From NCBI RefSeq assembly GCF_001544795.2, contig NZ_FCOI02000016.1:98865-162864 (forward strand): DNA of 64,000 nt, given 5' to 3'. This stretch comes from Caballeronia temeraria. GTDB lineage: Bacteria > Pseudomonadota > Gammaproteobacteria > Burkholderiales > Burkholderiaceae. Shown here piece after piece: positions 27,222 through 35,398 of this stretch. The number at the start of each line of letters is the position of its first letter. The first letter of the stretch is position 1. Both the position numbers and the translations under genes were made by a program. The notes below the pieces were generated by a model. The model was given only the letters and a program-made list of their open reading frames with translations. It was not told where the DNA came from and did not search any database.

Positions 27222-28043
27222 ATGTCACGACGCAAGCTGTCCCTGTCCGCGCTGACGATCCTCGAACTGACGCCGCCGCAGATGGTCGAGTGCGCGGCGC
27301 AGGCGGGCTACGATTTCGTCGGCCTGCGGCTCGTGCCCGCGACCGATACGGAAGTGCGCCACGAGATCGTCGGCGCGACGCCGCTGAAGCGCGAGACGCT
27401 CGCGGCGTTGAGAGATACGGGCATCGGCGTGCTCGATGCCGAAATCCTGCGCCTGAGGCCCGACACGGACGTCGCCGGTTTCGAACCGATGCTGGCCACC
27501 GCCGCCGAACTGGGCGCGCGCTACGTGCTCGTCGCGGGCAACGATCCCGACGAGGCGCGCACGGCGGAGCGGCTCGCCGCGCTGTGCGATCTCGCGAAAC
27601 CGTACGCATTGTCGCCATCGCTCGAACCGATGCCCTGGACCGATGCGAAGGACATCGTGCAGGGCGCGCGCATCGTGAAGGCGGCGCAGCGCGCGAATAC
27701 GGGCCTGATCGTCGATCCGATCCATTTCGACCGCGCGGGATCGTCGACGCAGACGCTGCGCGAGTTGCCGCGCGAATGGTTCGGCTACGTGCAGTTCTGC
27801 GACGCGCCCGCCGAGCGCCCCGCCGATCTCGACACGCTGCTGTTTCAGGCGCGCGCCGAACGCATGATTCCGGGCGAGGGCGGCCTCGATCTCGCGGGCA
27901 TCCTGCGCGCGCTGCCGGATGATCTGCCGCTATCGATCGAAACGCCGATGAACGAATGGGCGAAGACTGCGAGCGCGCTCACGCGTGCGAAGCGGCTGCG
28001 GGAGGCGACGCTCGCGGTCCTGGAGGATGCACACGCCAGTTGA
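27222..28043 (+). CDS. Sugar phosphate isomerase/epimerase-like TIM-barrel protein
   Basis: A 273-residue xylose-isomerase-like TIM barrel. Candidate metal ligands are the Glu in SLEPMPW, the Asp and His in LIVDPIHFD, and the Glu in LSIETPM. The family includes hydroxypyruvate isomerase, inosose dehydratase and 3-dehydroshikimate dehydratase. With a shikimate-dehydrogenase-like gene in the same cluster, a dehydratase acting on a dehydroshikimate-like ring is an attractive but unproven idea. CCGGAG precedes ATG 27222, 14 bp after the NIPSNAP gene. Confidence 0.82.
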   Translation: MSRRKLSLSALTILELTPPQMVECAAQAGYDFVGLRLVPATDTEVRHEIVGATPLKRETLAALRDTGIGVLDAEILRLRPDTDVAGFEPMLATAAELGARYVLVAGNDPDEARTAERLAALCDLAKPYALSPSLEPMPWTDAKDIVQGARIVKAAQRANTGLIVDPIHFDRAGSSTQTLRELPREWFGYVQFCDAPAERPADLDTLLFQARAERMIPGEGGLDLAGILRALPDDLPLSIETPMNEWAKTASALTRAKRLREATLAVLEDAHAS

Positions 28044-28073
28044 ATTCCGGGGTGGAATCGTGTTCTCATTCCG
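28043..28073. promoter_or_regulatory. TGGAAT/ATTCC half-sites before the IclR gene
   Basis: Three half-sites of the same kind as in the 22981 palindrome occur in 31 bp: ATTCC at 28044-28048, TGGAAT at 28053-28058 and ATTCCG at 28068-28073. Autoregulation of the IclR gene would explain them. Confidence 0.35.
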
Positions 28074-28101
28074 AATCACCGGAACTTCGAGAGACTGAAA
28101 G

Positions 28102-28956
28102 ATGGCGGGAAATCTGGAGCGGGCGTTGTCGATCATCGAGTTGCTGGCGAAAAACGGCGGGCGGATGCAGCTCGCCGCCATCGCCGACACGCTCAACATT
28201 CCGCGCAGCGGCACGCACCGGCTGCTCGCGATGCTGATCGACGAAGGCTACGTGCGGCAGGACGAGGATCACGGGGAATACATGCTCGCGCTGAAGCTCG
28301 TGTCGCTCGCGCTCATCTATTTGTCGACGGGCGGCGTGCTCGACGTGTCGCAGCCGGTGCTCGACCGGCTCGCGGCGCAGTCGGGCGAGCTGGCGCGGCT
28401 GGGCGTCGTCGAGGACGATCACATTACGTTCGTCGGCAAGGCGCAGGGCGCGAAGTCGGGTTTGCGCTACGACCCGGACATGGGCAGCCAGCCGCCCCTG
28501 CATTGCACGGCGAGCGGGCAGGCGTGGCTGTCTTCTCTCTCCGACGAGGAGGCGCTCGAGCTCGTGTCGAAGCAAGGCGGTCTCGGCAAGCCCGGCTCGG
28601 GCGGCCCGAAGGCGCCCAAGACGATCCAGCAATTTCTCGCGGACTTGCAGGCGGCCCGAAAGCGCGGCTACGGCATCGCGAGCGAGACGTACGAGGCCGG
28701 CATGACGTCGATGGCCGCGCCGATCCATCATCCGGTGACGGGTATCGTCGTGGGCGTGGTGAGTCTCGCCGGACCGACGAGCCGTCTGCCCGAGACGCGC
28801 CTGAAGGAGCTTGCGCCTGCGCTGCTCGAGGCGGCATCGGATATGGGCGCGGCGACATTGAGTTCGCCCTATTTCAAGCGATCGGTGGCGAAGGTGGAAG
28901 AGGCGGCGCCGGCGCCTGTCGCGAAGGGGAAAGTGAAGCGGGCGACGAGCGTTTAA
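28102..28956 (+). CDS. IclR-family transcriptional regulator of the flavoprotein cluster
   Basis: A 284-residue IclR protein: winged helix at about 5-65 (ALSIIELLAKNGGRMQLAAI, IPRSGTHRLLAMLIDEGYV), then the effector domain (PPLHCTASGQAWLSSLSDEE, YEAGMTSMAAPIHHP). The C-terminal tail of about 25 residues is Ala/Lys-rich and unusual. It is the last gene of the plus-strand run and is the obvious candidate to bind the TGGAAT palindromes in front of sulP, the flavoprotein operon and the aroE-like gene. Confidence 0.88.
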   Translation: MAGNLERALSIIELLAKNGGRMQLAAIADTLNIPRSGTHRLLAMLIDEGYVRQDEDHGEYMLALKLVSLALIYLSTGGVLDVSQPVLDRLAAQSGELARLGVVEDDHITFVGKAQGAKSGLRYDPDMGSQPPLHCTASGQAWLSSLSDEEALELVSKQGGLGKPGSGGPKAPKTIQQFLADLQAARKRGYGIASETYEAGMTSMAAPIHHPVTGIVVGVVSLAGPTSRLPETRLKELAPALLEAASDMGAATLSSPYFKRSVAKVEEAAPAPVAKGKVKRATSV

Positions 28957-29042
28957 CGGCGCAGGAACTGGCCGAATGGCCGAGGTGACGCGGTTCGGAA
29001 GCCTGCGTTATCATCGTTTTCATCATGAAACGAGAACTTGAA

Positions 29043-29240
29043 ATGCCTACTCCACTCGATCCGATCGTGTCCGAATTCGCTTCTGTCGAAGAGGCGGAGG
29101 CGTATGACCAGTGGTTTCGCGAGAAAGTGCGGCGCTCGATGGCGGATACGCGGCCGCGCGTTCCGCACGATCAGGTGATGGCCGAGATTCGCGCGAAGCT
29201 TGAAGCGAAAATCAAAGCGAAGGAACGGTCGGGTTCCTGA
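29043..29240 (+). CDS. Antitoxin, RelB/stability-determinant type
   Basis: From ATG 29043 the product is 65 residues, opening PTPLDPIVSEFASVEEAEAY and ending in a basic helix. The N-terminus resembles bacterial stability-determinant/RelB-like antitoxins and the middle carries VPHDQVMAEIRAKLEAKI, the likely toxin-binding helix. An in-frame ATG at 29025 lacks a ribosome site, whereas GAGA stands ahead of 29043. It overlaps the toxin gene by one base (TGATG), the normal arrangement, and should repress its own promoter. Confidence 0.75.
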   Translation: MPTPLDPIVSEFASVEEAEAYDQWFREKVRRSMADTRPRVPHDQVMAEIRAKLEAKIKAKERSGS

Positions 29241-29521
29241 TGCTGTCGATACGCTGGACCGTTGAAGCACTTGAAGACTTCGATCAACTCACAGACTGCA
29301 TAGCCGAACTCAGTCCTCGGGCAGCAATGACGATGTTCGAGGTGATTGAAAAGGCTGTCATTCCCGTCGCCGTTACGCCGTTCCTGTTTCGTTCCGGTCG
29401 AGAGCCGGGCACACGCGAAATCGTCGCGCATCCGAACTACATCGTGGTTTATCGCGTCATGGACAATTGGATCGAAGTCGTGAATGTGATCCACGCGCGC
29501 CAGCGCTATCCCTTCCCGTGA
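29240..29521 (+). CDS. RelE/ParE-family toxin
   Basis: The 93-residue protein has the fold pattern of RelE/ParE toxins: SIRWTVEALEDFDQLTDCIA (helical hairpin), a central strand region with FRSGREPGTREIVAHPNYIV, and the terminal strand VVNVIHARQRYPF. The conserved Arg in the GTREI strand and the HARQRYP end are typical. It starts in a TGATG overlap with the antitoxin. RelE members cut mRNA at the ribosome, ParE members poison gyrase; this one looks closer to ParE by its terminal motif. Confidence 0.85.
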   Translation: MLSIRWTVEALEDFDQLTDCIAELSPRAAMTMFEVIEKAVIPVAVTPFLFRSGREPGTREIVAHPNYIVVYRVMDNWIEVVNVIHARQRYPFP

Positions 29522-29638
29522 AGCTTTTCATGGTTTGCTCAGTGTGAAGCGCGCCAGCCACGCAGCGCCTCACACTTTCCCCTCCAGCCTCCCACGCCTG
29601 CACTATCCTGCACAGATCAAGCCCTCGCGAGGCCGATC

Positions 29639-31093
29639 ATGAACGCAGCGTCCATCGGCGCATCCCTGCGCGAAATCGATGATCTACCGTCGCCGCGCGG
29701 CCTGCCACTGCTCGGCAATCTGCATCAGTTGCCGCCCGCCACGCACCATCTGACGCTCGAACGCTGGGCCGCCGAACTCGGCACGCCTTACGTGTTCCGC
29801 TTCGGCCCGACGCCTGTCACGGTCTGGAGCGATATCGAACTGTCGCACGCCGTGATGCGCGAACGGCCGCATCGTTATCGACGCTATGCGCCTATCGAAA
29901 ATATCCTGAAGGAGTTCGGTTGCAACGGTCTCTTCTCGATCGAAGGCGCCGCCTGGGAGCCGCAGCGCCGTCTCGTGATGCAGGCGCTGTCGATTCCGCA
30001 CATCAAGGCGTTCTATCCGACGCTCGCCGCCATCACCGAGCGTTTGCGGCGGCGCTGGGAAGCGGTGGCGCGTGAAGGGCGCGTCGTCGATATGACCGAG
30101 GATCTGAAGCGCTTCACCGTCGATGTGACGAGCGCGCTCGCGTTCGGCGAAGATCCGAACACGCTGGAAAACGAGCACGTGCTGATCCAGGAACAACTGG
30201 CGCTGCTCCTGCCGATGCTCATGTCGCGTGTGAACGCGCCGTTCGCCTACTGGCACTACGTGAAGTTTCCGCGCGACCGAAGGTTCGACGAAGCGATGAC
30301 CGCCGTGCATCGGCATATCCGCGAACTGATGGCGAGGACGCGCGCACGCATGCGCGAGGAAGCGGCGATCGAAGCCTGCGAAACGCCGCTTGCCGAGAAC
30401 GCCCGCGCGCCGCGCAACCTGCTCGAGGCGATGCTCGCGATGCGCGATGCGCCCGATTCCGGCATCACCGACGACGAAGTGGCCGCCAACGTGCTGACGA
30501 TGCTCGTCGCGGGCGAGGAGACGACCGCGACATCGATCGCGTGGGCGCTGCTTTTTCTGGGCAGTGACGACGCACTCTACGCGCGCGTCGCCGACAGCGC
30601 GCGGCGCGTGCTAGACGAATCGGCTGTCTGTCCGAGCTACGGCGCGATGCGCGAACTCGACTTGTGCGAAGCCGTGTGCACGGAAGCGAGCCGTCTGCAT
30701 CCGGTTGCGCCGTATCTGTCGTTCGAGCCGCTCGAGGAAGTGCGCTTGCAGGGCGTGCGCTTGCCCATCGGCACGAAGATCTTCATGCTGCATCGCCCTG
30801 CGATGATGGATCCGAAAAACTACGCCGATCCCGAGCGTTACGATCCCGATCGATGGCTGCATGCGCATCGGCAGGAGAGCGGGGCGCATGAGCCGCGCGC
30901 GTATCTGCAGTTCGGCGCGGGGCCGCGTGTCTGTCCGGGGCGGCATCTGGCGGCTGTGGAAATGCGTCTCGTCGTGTCGATGCTGACGGCGAACTTTACC
31001 GCGCAACTCGCCACGAACCGGGCCGATATCCACGAAGTCTGCGCATTCACCACGGTGCCGAGCCAGATGCCGATGCGCCTTTCCCTCCGATAG
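29639..31093 (+). CDS. Cytochrome P450
   Basis: A 484-residue soluble P450 monooxygenase. The I-helix motif is AGEETTATSIAW (Glu-Thr rather than Asp-Thr), the ExxR motif is in CTEASRLHP, and the haem-thiolate Cys432 lies in FGAGPRVCPGRHLA. No fused reductase or ferredoxin domain is present and no redox partner gene is adjacent. Substrate is unknown. It sits between the toxin-antitoxin pair and a convergent regulator and seems monocistronic. Confidence 0.93.
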   Translation: MNAASIGASLREIDDLPSPRGLPLLGNLHQLPPATHHLTLERWAAELGTPYVFRFGPTPVTVWSDIELSHAVMRERPHRYRRYAPIENILKEFGCNGLFSIEGAAWEPQRRLVMQALSIPHIKAFYPTLAAITERLRRRWEAVAREGRVVDMTEDLKRFTVDVTSALAFGEDPNTLENEHVLIQEQLALLLPMLMSRVNAPFAYWHYVKFPRDRRFDEAMTAVHRHIRELMARTRARMREEAAIEACETPLAENARAPRNLLEAMLAMRDAPDSGITDDEVAANVLTMLVAGEETTATSIAWALLFLGSDDALYARVADSARRVLDESAVCPSYGAMRELDLCEAVCTEASRLHPVAPYLSFEPLEEVRLQGVRLPIGTKIFMLHRPAMMDPKNYADPERYDPDRWLHAHRQESGAHEPRAYLQFGAGPRVCPGRHLAAVEMRLVVSMLTANFTAQLATNRADIHEVCAFTTVPSQMPMRLSLR

Positions 31094-31098
31094 CGGCG

Positions 31099-31737
31099 TC
31101 AGCCGGCGTCGACTGCGTCGGTGGCGGACGAGGGCGTGGGCACGCCGCCGCCCGTCGCCATCCACAACACTTCGGCGTCTTCCTCGCTCGTCGAAATGGC
31201 GGCGTGGCCGGTGCGGCTGTCGAAATAGATGCTGTCGCCGGCGTTCAGATGCGTCGGCGCGTAGAGTTCGGAATAGAGACACACGCTGCCGCTGATCACG
31301 TAGAGAAATTCTTCGCCTTCGTGACGGCCCCAGTCGTCGAAGGCATCGAGCGTGTGCGCCGAAATGCGGATGCGAAACGGCAGCATTGCCTTATGCGCGA
31401 GCTCGGTGGCGAGCAATTCCATCTGATAGCCGCGATACGCGTGCCGCTGTCCTTCGTTGCGTCGCGTGAGCGCACGACGCCCGCTCGCATTCGGCGCGGG
31501 CGCGGTGCCGAACAGTTCGGCGAGATCGATCTGCAGGCCGCGCACGATTTTCTGGAGCACGTCGAAGGTCGGCGACATCAGCCCGTTCTCGATTTTCGAC
31601 AGCGCCGATCGCGACACGCCGCACATCCGGCTCGCGGTTTCGAGCGTCAGGTCATGCGCGAGCCGCGCGTGCTTGACCCGGCGGCCGAGATCGGACGCGG
31701 TTTGTTCGGGCGAATTCTTTGTGTCGAGGCTGGACAT
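31099..31737 (-). CDS. XRE-cupin transcriptional regulator
   Basis: A 212-residue two-domain regulator: an XRE helix-turn-helix at about 18-72 (DLTLETASRMCGVSRSALSK) and a C-terminal cupin at about 125-200 (HEGEEFLYVISGSVCLYSE, LNAGDSIYFDSRTGHAA) that should bind the effector. It is divergent from the ALDH7/oxidase operon, whose promoter carries a perfect palindrome, so it probably represses or activates that operon. ATG 31737 gives the usual N-terminus; an in-frame ATG at 31779 is possible. Confidence 0.88.
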   Translation of the reverse strand: MSSLDTKNSPEQTASDLGRRVKHARLAHDLTLETASRMCGVSRSALSKIENGLMSPTFDVLQKIVRGLQIDLAELFGTAPAPNASGRRALTRRNEGQRHAYRGYQMELLATELAHKAMLPFRIRISAHTLDAFDDWGRHEGEEFLYVISGSVCLYSELYAPTHLNAGDSIYFDSRTGHAAISTSEEDAEVLWMATGGGVPTPSSATDAVDAG

Positions 31738-31837
31738 AGGGAACGTGTCGGAGGAGCTTTTTGTTTCCGATAATAACATCGCGGCAAAAGGCGTCGAGCG
31801 CCTGAATCTACCGCCCAGAAAGCCCGTGTGCATTGGT

Positions 31838-31855
31838 GACAACCCCAATATTGTC
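31838..31855. promoter_or_regulatory. Inverted repeat near the XRE-cupin gene
   Basis: GACAA (31838-31842) and TTGTC (31851-31855) form an inverted repeat with an 8-bp spacer just upstream of the -35 box of the divergent operon. It is a second candidate site for the XRE-cupin protein. Confidence 0.3.
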
Positions 31856-31860
31856 CGATG

Positions 31861-31889
31861 TTGTGGGCGATGGCATAGCCGCGTATAGT
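31861..31889 (+). promoter_or_regulatory. Sigma-70-type promoter of the ALDH7/oxidase operon
   Basis: TTGTGG at 31861-31866, a 17-bp spacer and TATAGT at 31884-31889 predict a start near 31896, about 67 bases before the GTG start codon. Confidence 0.5.
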
Positions 31890-31900
31890 CTCCGAACTCA

Positions 31901-31926
31901 CGAAAGTTTCTTATCAGAAACTTTCG
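31901..31926. promoter_or_regulatory. Perfect 26-bp inverted repeat, candidate operator
   Basis: Arms CGAAAGTTTC (31901-31910) and GAAACTTTCG (31917-31926) are perfectly complementary around TTATCA. It sits just downstream of the predicted transcription start and 36 bp before the GTG start codon, a position suited to repression. An RNA hairpin in the leader is an alternative reading. Confidence 0.6.
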
Positions 31927-31962
31927 CTCCGAAGAACGAATCCGCTTCGAAAGGACTTCATC

Positions 31963-33462
31963 GTGAACGCACAAACGATTCTCTCCGACCTCGGCATCGC
32001 GAGCCTCGTCACCGATGGCGATATCGCCGTCACGTCCCCGATCACGGGCGAAGTCATCGGTCGCGTAAAGCAGAACACCACCGCCGATGTCGATGCCGCG
32101 CTCGGCGCCGCGCGCGCCGCGTTCGCCGCTTGGCGCAACGTGCCCGCGCCGCGCCGTGGCGAACTCGTGCGTTTGCTCGGCAACCGCCTGCGCGAGAAGA
32201 AAGAGGCGCTGGGCCGCCTGGTGTCGCTCGAAGCGGGCAAGATCCTGCAGGAAGGTCTGGGCGAAGTGCAGGAAATGATCGATATCTGCGATTTCGCCGT
32301 CGGGCTCTCGCGCCAGTTGTACGGTCTCACGATCGCGTCCGAGCGGCCGGGCCATCGCATGGCGGAGACGTGGCATCCGTTCGGCGTCTGCACGATCATC
32401 TCGGCGTTCAATTTTCCGGTCGCGGTGTGGTCGTGGAACGCGGCGCTTGCGCTCGTGTGCGGCAACGCGGTCGTGTGGAAGCCATCGGAAAAGACGCCGC
32501 TCACCGCGCTTGCCGTCGATCGCATCCTGCGCGATGCCATCGACGAATTCGGCTCCGCGCCGGCGGGCCTCGCGTCGGTCATCATCGGCGGACGCGATGT
32601 CGGCGCGGCGCTCGTCGCGGACAAGCGCTCGGACATCGTCAGCGCGACGGGCAGCACCGAGATGGGCCGCAAGGTCGGCGTCGCGGTCGCGGAGCGCTTC
32701 GGCCGCTCGATTCTCGAACTCGGCGGCAACAACGCGGGCATCGTCTCGCAGACCGCCATGCGCGATCTCGCGTTGCGCGGCATCCTGTTCTCGGCGGTCG
32801 GCACGGCGGGACAGCGCTGCACGTCGCTGCGGCGTCTTTTCGTGCACGACAGCATCTACGACGAAACCGTCGCGCGCCTGAAGGATCTCTACGCGAAAGT
32901 GCCGGTCGGCAATCCGCTGGAGCAGGGCGTTTTGATGGGCCCACTCATCGACGTTCAGGCGTTCGCACGCATGCAGGACGCGCTGGAGCAGGCGAAGGGC
33001 GAAGGCGGCAAGGTGACGGGCGGCGAACGCGTCACGGTGAAGGGCCATGAAAACGGCTACTACGTGCGCCCGGCGCTGGTCGAAATGCCGTCGCAGACGG
33101 ACGTCGTGCTGAAGGAAACCTTCGCGCCGATTCTCTACGTGATGCGCTATTCCGATTTCGACGACGCCATCGCCGCGAACAACGCCGCCGCGCATGGCCT
33201 GTCGTCGTGCGCGTTCACCACCGATCTGCGCGAGGCCGAGCGTTTCCTGTCCGCATCGGGCAGCGATTGCGGCATCGCCAACGTGAACATCGGGCCGAGC
33301 GGTGCGGAGATCGGCGGCGCGTTCGGCGGCGAGAAGGAAACCGGCGGCGGCCGCGAATCGGGCTCGGACGCGTGGAAGGCCTACATGCGCCGCGCGACCA
33401 ACACGATCAACTACTCGTCGGAATTGCCGCTCGCGCAGGGCATCGACTTCAATCTGAGCTGA
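31963..33462 (+). CDS. ALDH7-family dehydrogenase, probable L-2-aminoadipate-6-semialdehyde dehydrogenase
   Basis: A 499-residue antiquitin-type aldehyde dehydrogenase. Catalytic Cys286 is in GTAGQRCTSL, the cofactor region is SAFNFPVAVWSWNAALALVC, and the ALDH7 C-terminus with NVNIGPSGAEIGGAFGGEK, GGGRESGSDAWK and NYS is intact. In bacteria this family (AmaB) oxidises aminoadipate semialdehyde in lysine/pipecolate catabolism. The start is GTG 31963 with AAAGGA ahead. The next gene, 7 bp on, encodes a DAO-type oxidase, which supports the pipecolate route. Confidence 0.88.
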   Translation: MNAQTILSDLGIASLVTDGDIAVTSPITGEVIGRVKQNTTADVDAALGAARAAFAAWRNVPAPRRGELVRLLGNRLREKKEALGRLVSLEAGKILQEGLGEVQEMIDICDFAVGLSRQLYGLTIASERPGHRMAETWHPFGVCTIISAFNFPVAVWSWNAALALVCGNAVVWKPSEKTPLTALAVDRILRDAIDEFGSAPAGLASVIIGGRDVGAALVADKRSDIVSATGSTEMGRKVGVAVAERFGRSILELGGNNAGIVSQTAMRDLALRGILFSAVGTAGQRCTSLRRLFVHDSIYDETVARLKDLYAKVPVGNPLEQGVLMGPLIDVQAFARMQDALEQAKGEGGKVTGGERVTVKGHENGYYVRPALVEMPSQTDVVLKETFAPILYVMRYSDFDDAIAANNAAAHGLSSCAFTTDLREAERFLSASGSDCGIANVNIGPSGAEIGGAFGGEKETGGGRESGSDAWKAYMRRATNTINYSSELPLAQGIDFNLS

Positions 33463-33469
33463 GGCCAAC

Positions 33470-34642
33470 GTGACTTCGAGCGTTGTCATCGTAGGTGGCG
33501 GCGTGATCGGCAGCTCGGTCGCGTACTTTCTGCGCGCATCGGACCCGACCGTGCAAGTCACGGTAATCGAGCGCGATCCGACTTACGCGCGCTCGTCGTC
33601 GGCGCTGTCGGCGGCGTCGATCCGGCAGCAGTTCTCGACACCGCTTTCGGTGCGCATGTCGCTCTTCGGCATCGATTTCCTGCGCGCGATCGGCGAGCGG
33701 CTCGAAGTGAACGGCGAGCGTCCGTCGATCGATCTGCACGAAGGCGGTTATCTTTTTCTCGCGACGCCAGCGGGCGTTTCGACCCTGCGCGAGAACCACG
33801 CGCTGCAGCGCGAACTCGGCGCGGACATCAGTCTGCTCGACGCCGGGCAACTGCGCGCGCGTTTTCCGTGGCTCAACACGGACGATCTCGCGGCGGGCGC
33901 GTTCGGCGAAAGCGGCGAAGGCTGGTTCGATGGCTACGGTCTCGTGCAGGCGCTGCGTCGCAAGGCGCAGGCGCTCGGCGCGCGCTATGTGACGACGGAA
34001 GTGGTCGGCATCGAACGCGAAGGCCGGCGGGCGAGCGCCGTGCGCGCGGCAAACGGCGAAACCTATGCCTGCGATGTCGTCGTGAATGCGGCGGGTGCGT
34101 GGTCGCGCTCGATTGCGGCGATGCTCGGCATCGACATTCCCGTGTTCGCGCGGCGGCGCAGCATCTTCAACGTGTCGTCGCCGGCGAAGCTCGAACGCGC
34201 GCCCTTGCTGATCGATCCGACCGGCGTCTATTTCCGTCCCGAAGGGCGCACGTATATCTGCGGCACGTCGCCCTCGGCGGACAACGATCCCGACGATTTA
34301 CCGCTCGATGAAGTCGATCACACGCTTTTCGACGACGTGATCTGGCCGACGCTCGCACATCGCGTGCCGGGATTCGAGGCGTTGCGTGTCGAGCGCTGCT
34401 GGTCCGGCTATTACGAATACAACGTGCTGGATCAAAACGCGATCATCGGACGTCATCCGGATATCGACAATTGCATCTTCGCCAATGGCTTCAGCGGTCA
34501 CGGCCTGCAGCAAGGCCCGGCGACGGGGCGCGGCGTGAGCGAGCTGATTTTGCGCGGGCGTTACGAGACGCTCGATTTATCGCCGCTCGACTGGACTCGC
34601 GTGCTGGAGAACCGGCCGATCGTCGAAAAGAATGTCGTATAA
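33470..34642 (+). CDS. FAD-dependent DAO-family oxidase, possibly L-pipecolate oxidase
   Basis: A 390-residue D-amino-acid/sarcosine oxidase-type flavoprotein. It has the FAD motif SVVIVGGGVIGSSVAYFL, the second FAD segment VVNAAGAWSRSIAAMLG, and the end FSGHGLQQGPATGRGVSEL. It starts at GTG 33470, 7 bp after the dehydrogenase gene. Next to an ALDH7 gene, the best functional guess is oxidation of L-pipecolate to piperideine-6-carboxylate (AmaA role), although it is a little shorter than known AmaA and other secondary amines are possible. Confidence 0.8.
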   Translation: MTSSVVIVGGGVIGSSVAYFLRASDPTVQVTVIERDPTYARSSSALSAASIRQQFSTPLSVRMSLFGIDFLRAIGERLEVNGERPSIDLHEGGYLFLATPAGVSTLRENHALQRELGADISLLDAGQLRARFPWLNTDDLAAGAFGESGEGWFDGYGLVQALRRKAQALGARYVTTEVVGIEREGRRASAVRAANGETYACDVVVNAAGAWSRSIAAMLGIDIPVFARRRSIFNVSSPAKLERAPLLIDPTGVYFRPEGRTYICGTSPSADNDPDDLPLDEVDHTLFDDVIWPTLAHRVPGFEALRVERCWSGYYEYNVLDQNAIIGRHPDIDNCIFANGFSGHGLQQGPATGRGVSELILRGRYETLDLSPLDWTRVLENRPIVEKNVV

Positions 34643-34692
34643 CTGATAGAAGACCTGGAAACGCCGTTTTTCCATAACCGATGATTTAAGTC

Positions 34693-34720
34693 TGCCCGGC
34701 CGCGTACCGGGCATTTTTTT
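34693..34720 (+). terminator. Intrinsic terminator of the ALDH7/oxidase operon
   Basis: TGCCCGG and CCGGGCA around a 7-base loop are followed by seven T, 50 bp after the oxidase stop. Confidence 0.88.
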
Positions 34721-34907
34721 GGCTACGTAAATAGACAGGCGGATTGAAACCGGTTCGGTTTGCGTTGCGAACGGGCATTCTTATCATCATCGTCAGGCTG
34801 ACGGGCGGCGTCCATTAATGAAATCCACTAGGGCCAGCCGCTTTGGATGAGCGCATTCTGGATCTGTCGAAACGCTTTTCTCGCGCTTTATAGATAGGAG
34901 GCAAAAC

Positions 34908-35099
34908 ATGGAAGCGAATACGAGCGCGCATTTCTATGCCTGGATCGACGACGGCGAGCTGCCGCCGGACACCAGCGTTCCGGTGTCGCACCGTTCCAGC
35001 CAGGTATCTGCGGAACCGCATTATGTTGCCGAAATTTGCGGACGTTTCGGAAAGACGGAAGAGGAAAAAAACTCCTGTGTGATTCGCGGATATAACTGA
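34908..35099 (+). CDS. Small acidic-basic hypothetical protein, 63 aa
   Basis: A 63-codon frame preceded by a very strong TAGGAGGCAAAAC ribosome site. The product starts MEANTSAHFYAWIDDGELPP, has no membrane segment and contains two Cys (ICGRF and NSCVIR). I recognise no family. The ribosome site and the position between two terminators favour a real gene; codon bias is unremarkable over so short a stretch. Confidence 0.5.
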   Translation: MEANTSAHFYAWIDDGELPPDTSVPVSHRSSQVSAEPHYVAEICGRFGKTEEEKNSCVIRGYN

Positions 35100-35125
35100 C
35101 GTCGTTGAATGCAGTGTGTTGCGCG

Positions 35126-35144
35126 CGTGACACGCTTTGTCACG
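35126..35144. promoter_or_regulatory. CRP/FNR-like palindrome
   Basis: CGTGACA CGCTT TGTCACG is a perfect inverted repeat with 7-bp arms, 27 bp after the small gene. Its GTGAC/GTCAC halves resemble a CRP/FNR-family site. It could also be a simple hairpin, though it has no T-run. Confidence 0.35.
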
Positions 35145-35281
35145 GCGCACATTAACGCGCGCAAAGATGCGCATGCGCGATTCATGAAAAGACCTCATGA
35201 AACGCATATAGCGGATGTTTGTGTGCGTTATCAAACGGAAAATCCTTCCGAGTGTTTTGGTTGATTGGAACGTGTAAATCG

Positions 35282-35303
35282 AACCCGCCGCGTGCGGGTT
35301 TTT
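35282..35303 (+). terminator. Intrinsic terminator in the gap before the thioesterase
   Basis: AACCCGC CGCGT GCGGGTT is followed by TTTC. It lies 180 bp after the nearest stop codon and 96 bp before the next start. A second short hairpin, CGGAA/TTCCG, precedes it, so an independent short transcript is possible. Confidence 0.65.
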
Positions 35304-35398
35304 CATTTTCGGCGTGTCTCGCAAGATTTTCGCTCCTTCGGCAGTCCGCGCCCGCCGATGGCACAATCGCTCGCAATGCAGGCCAATCAGGAGCAAGG

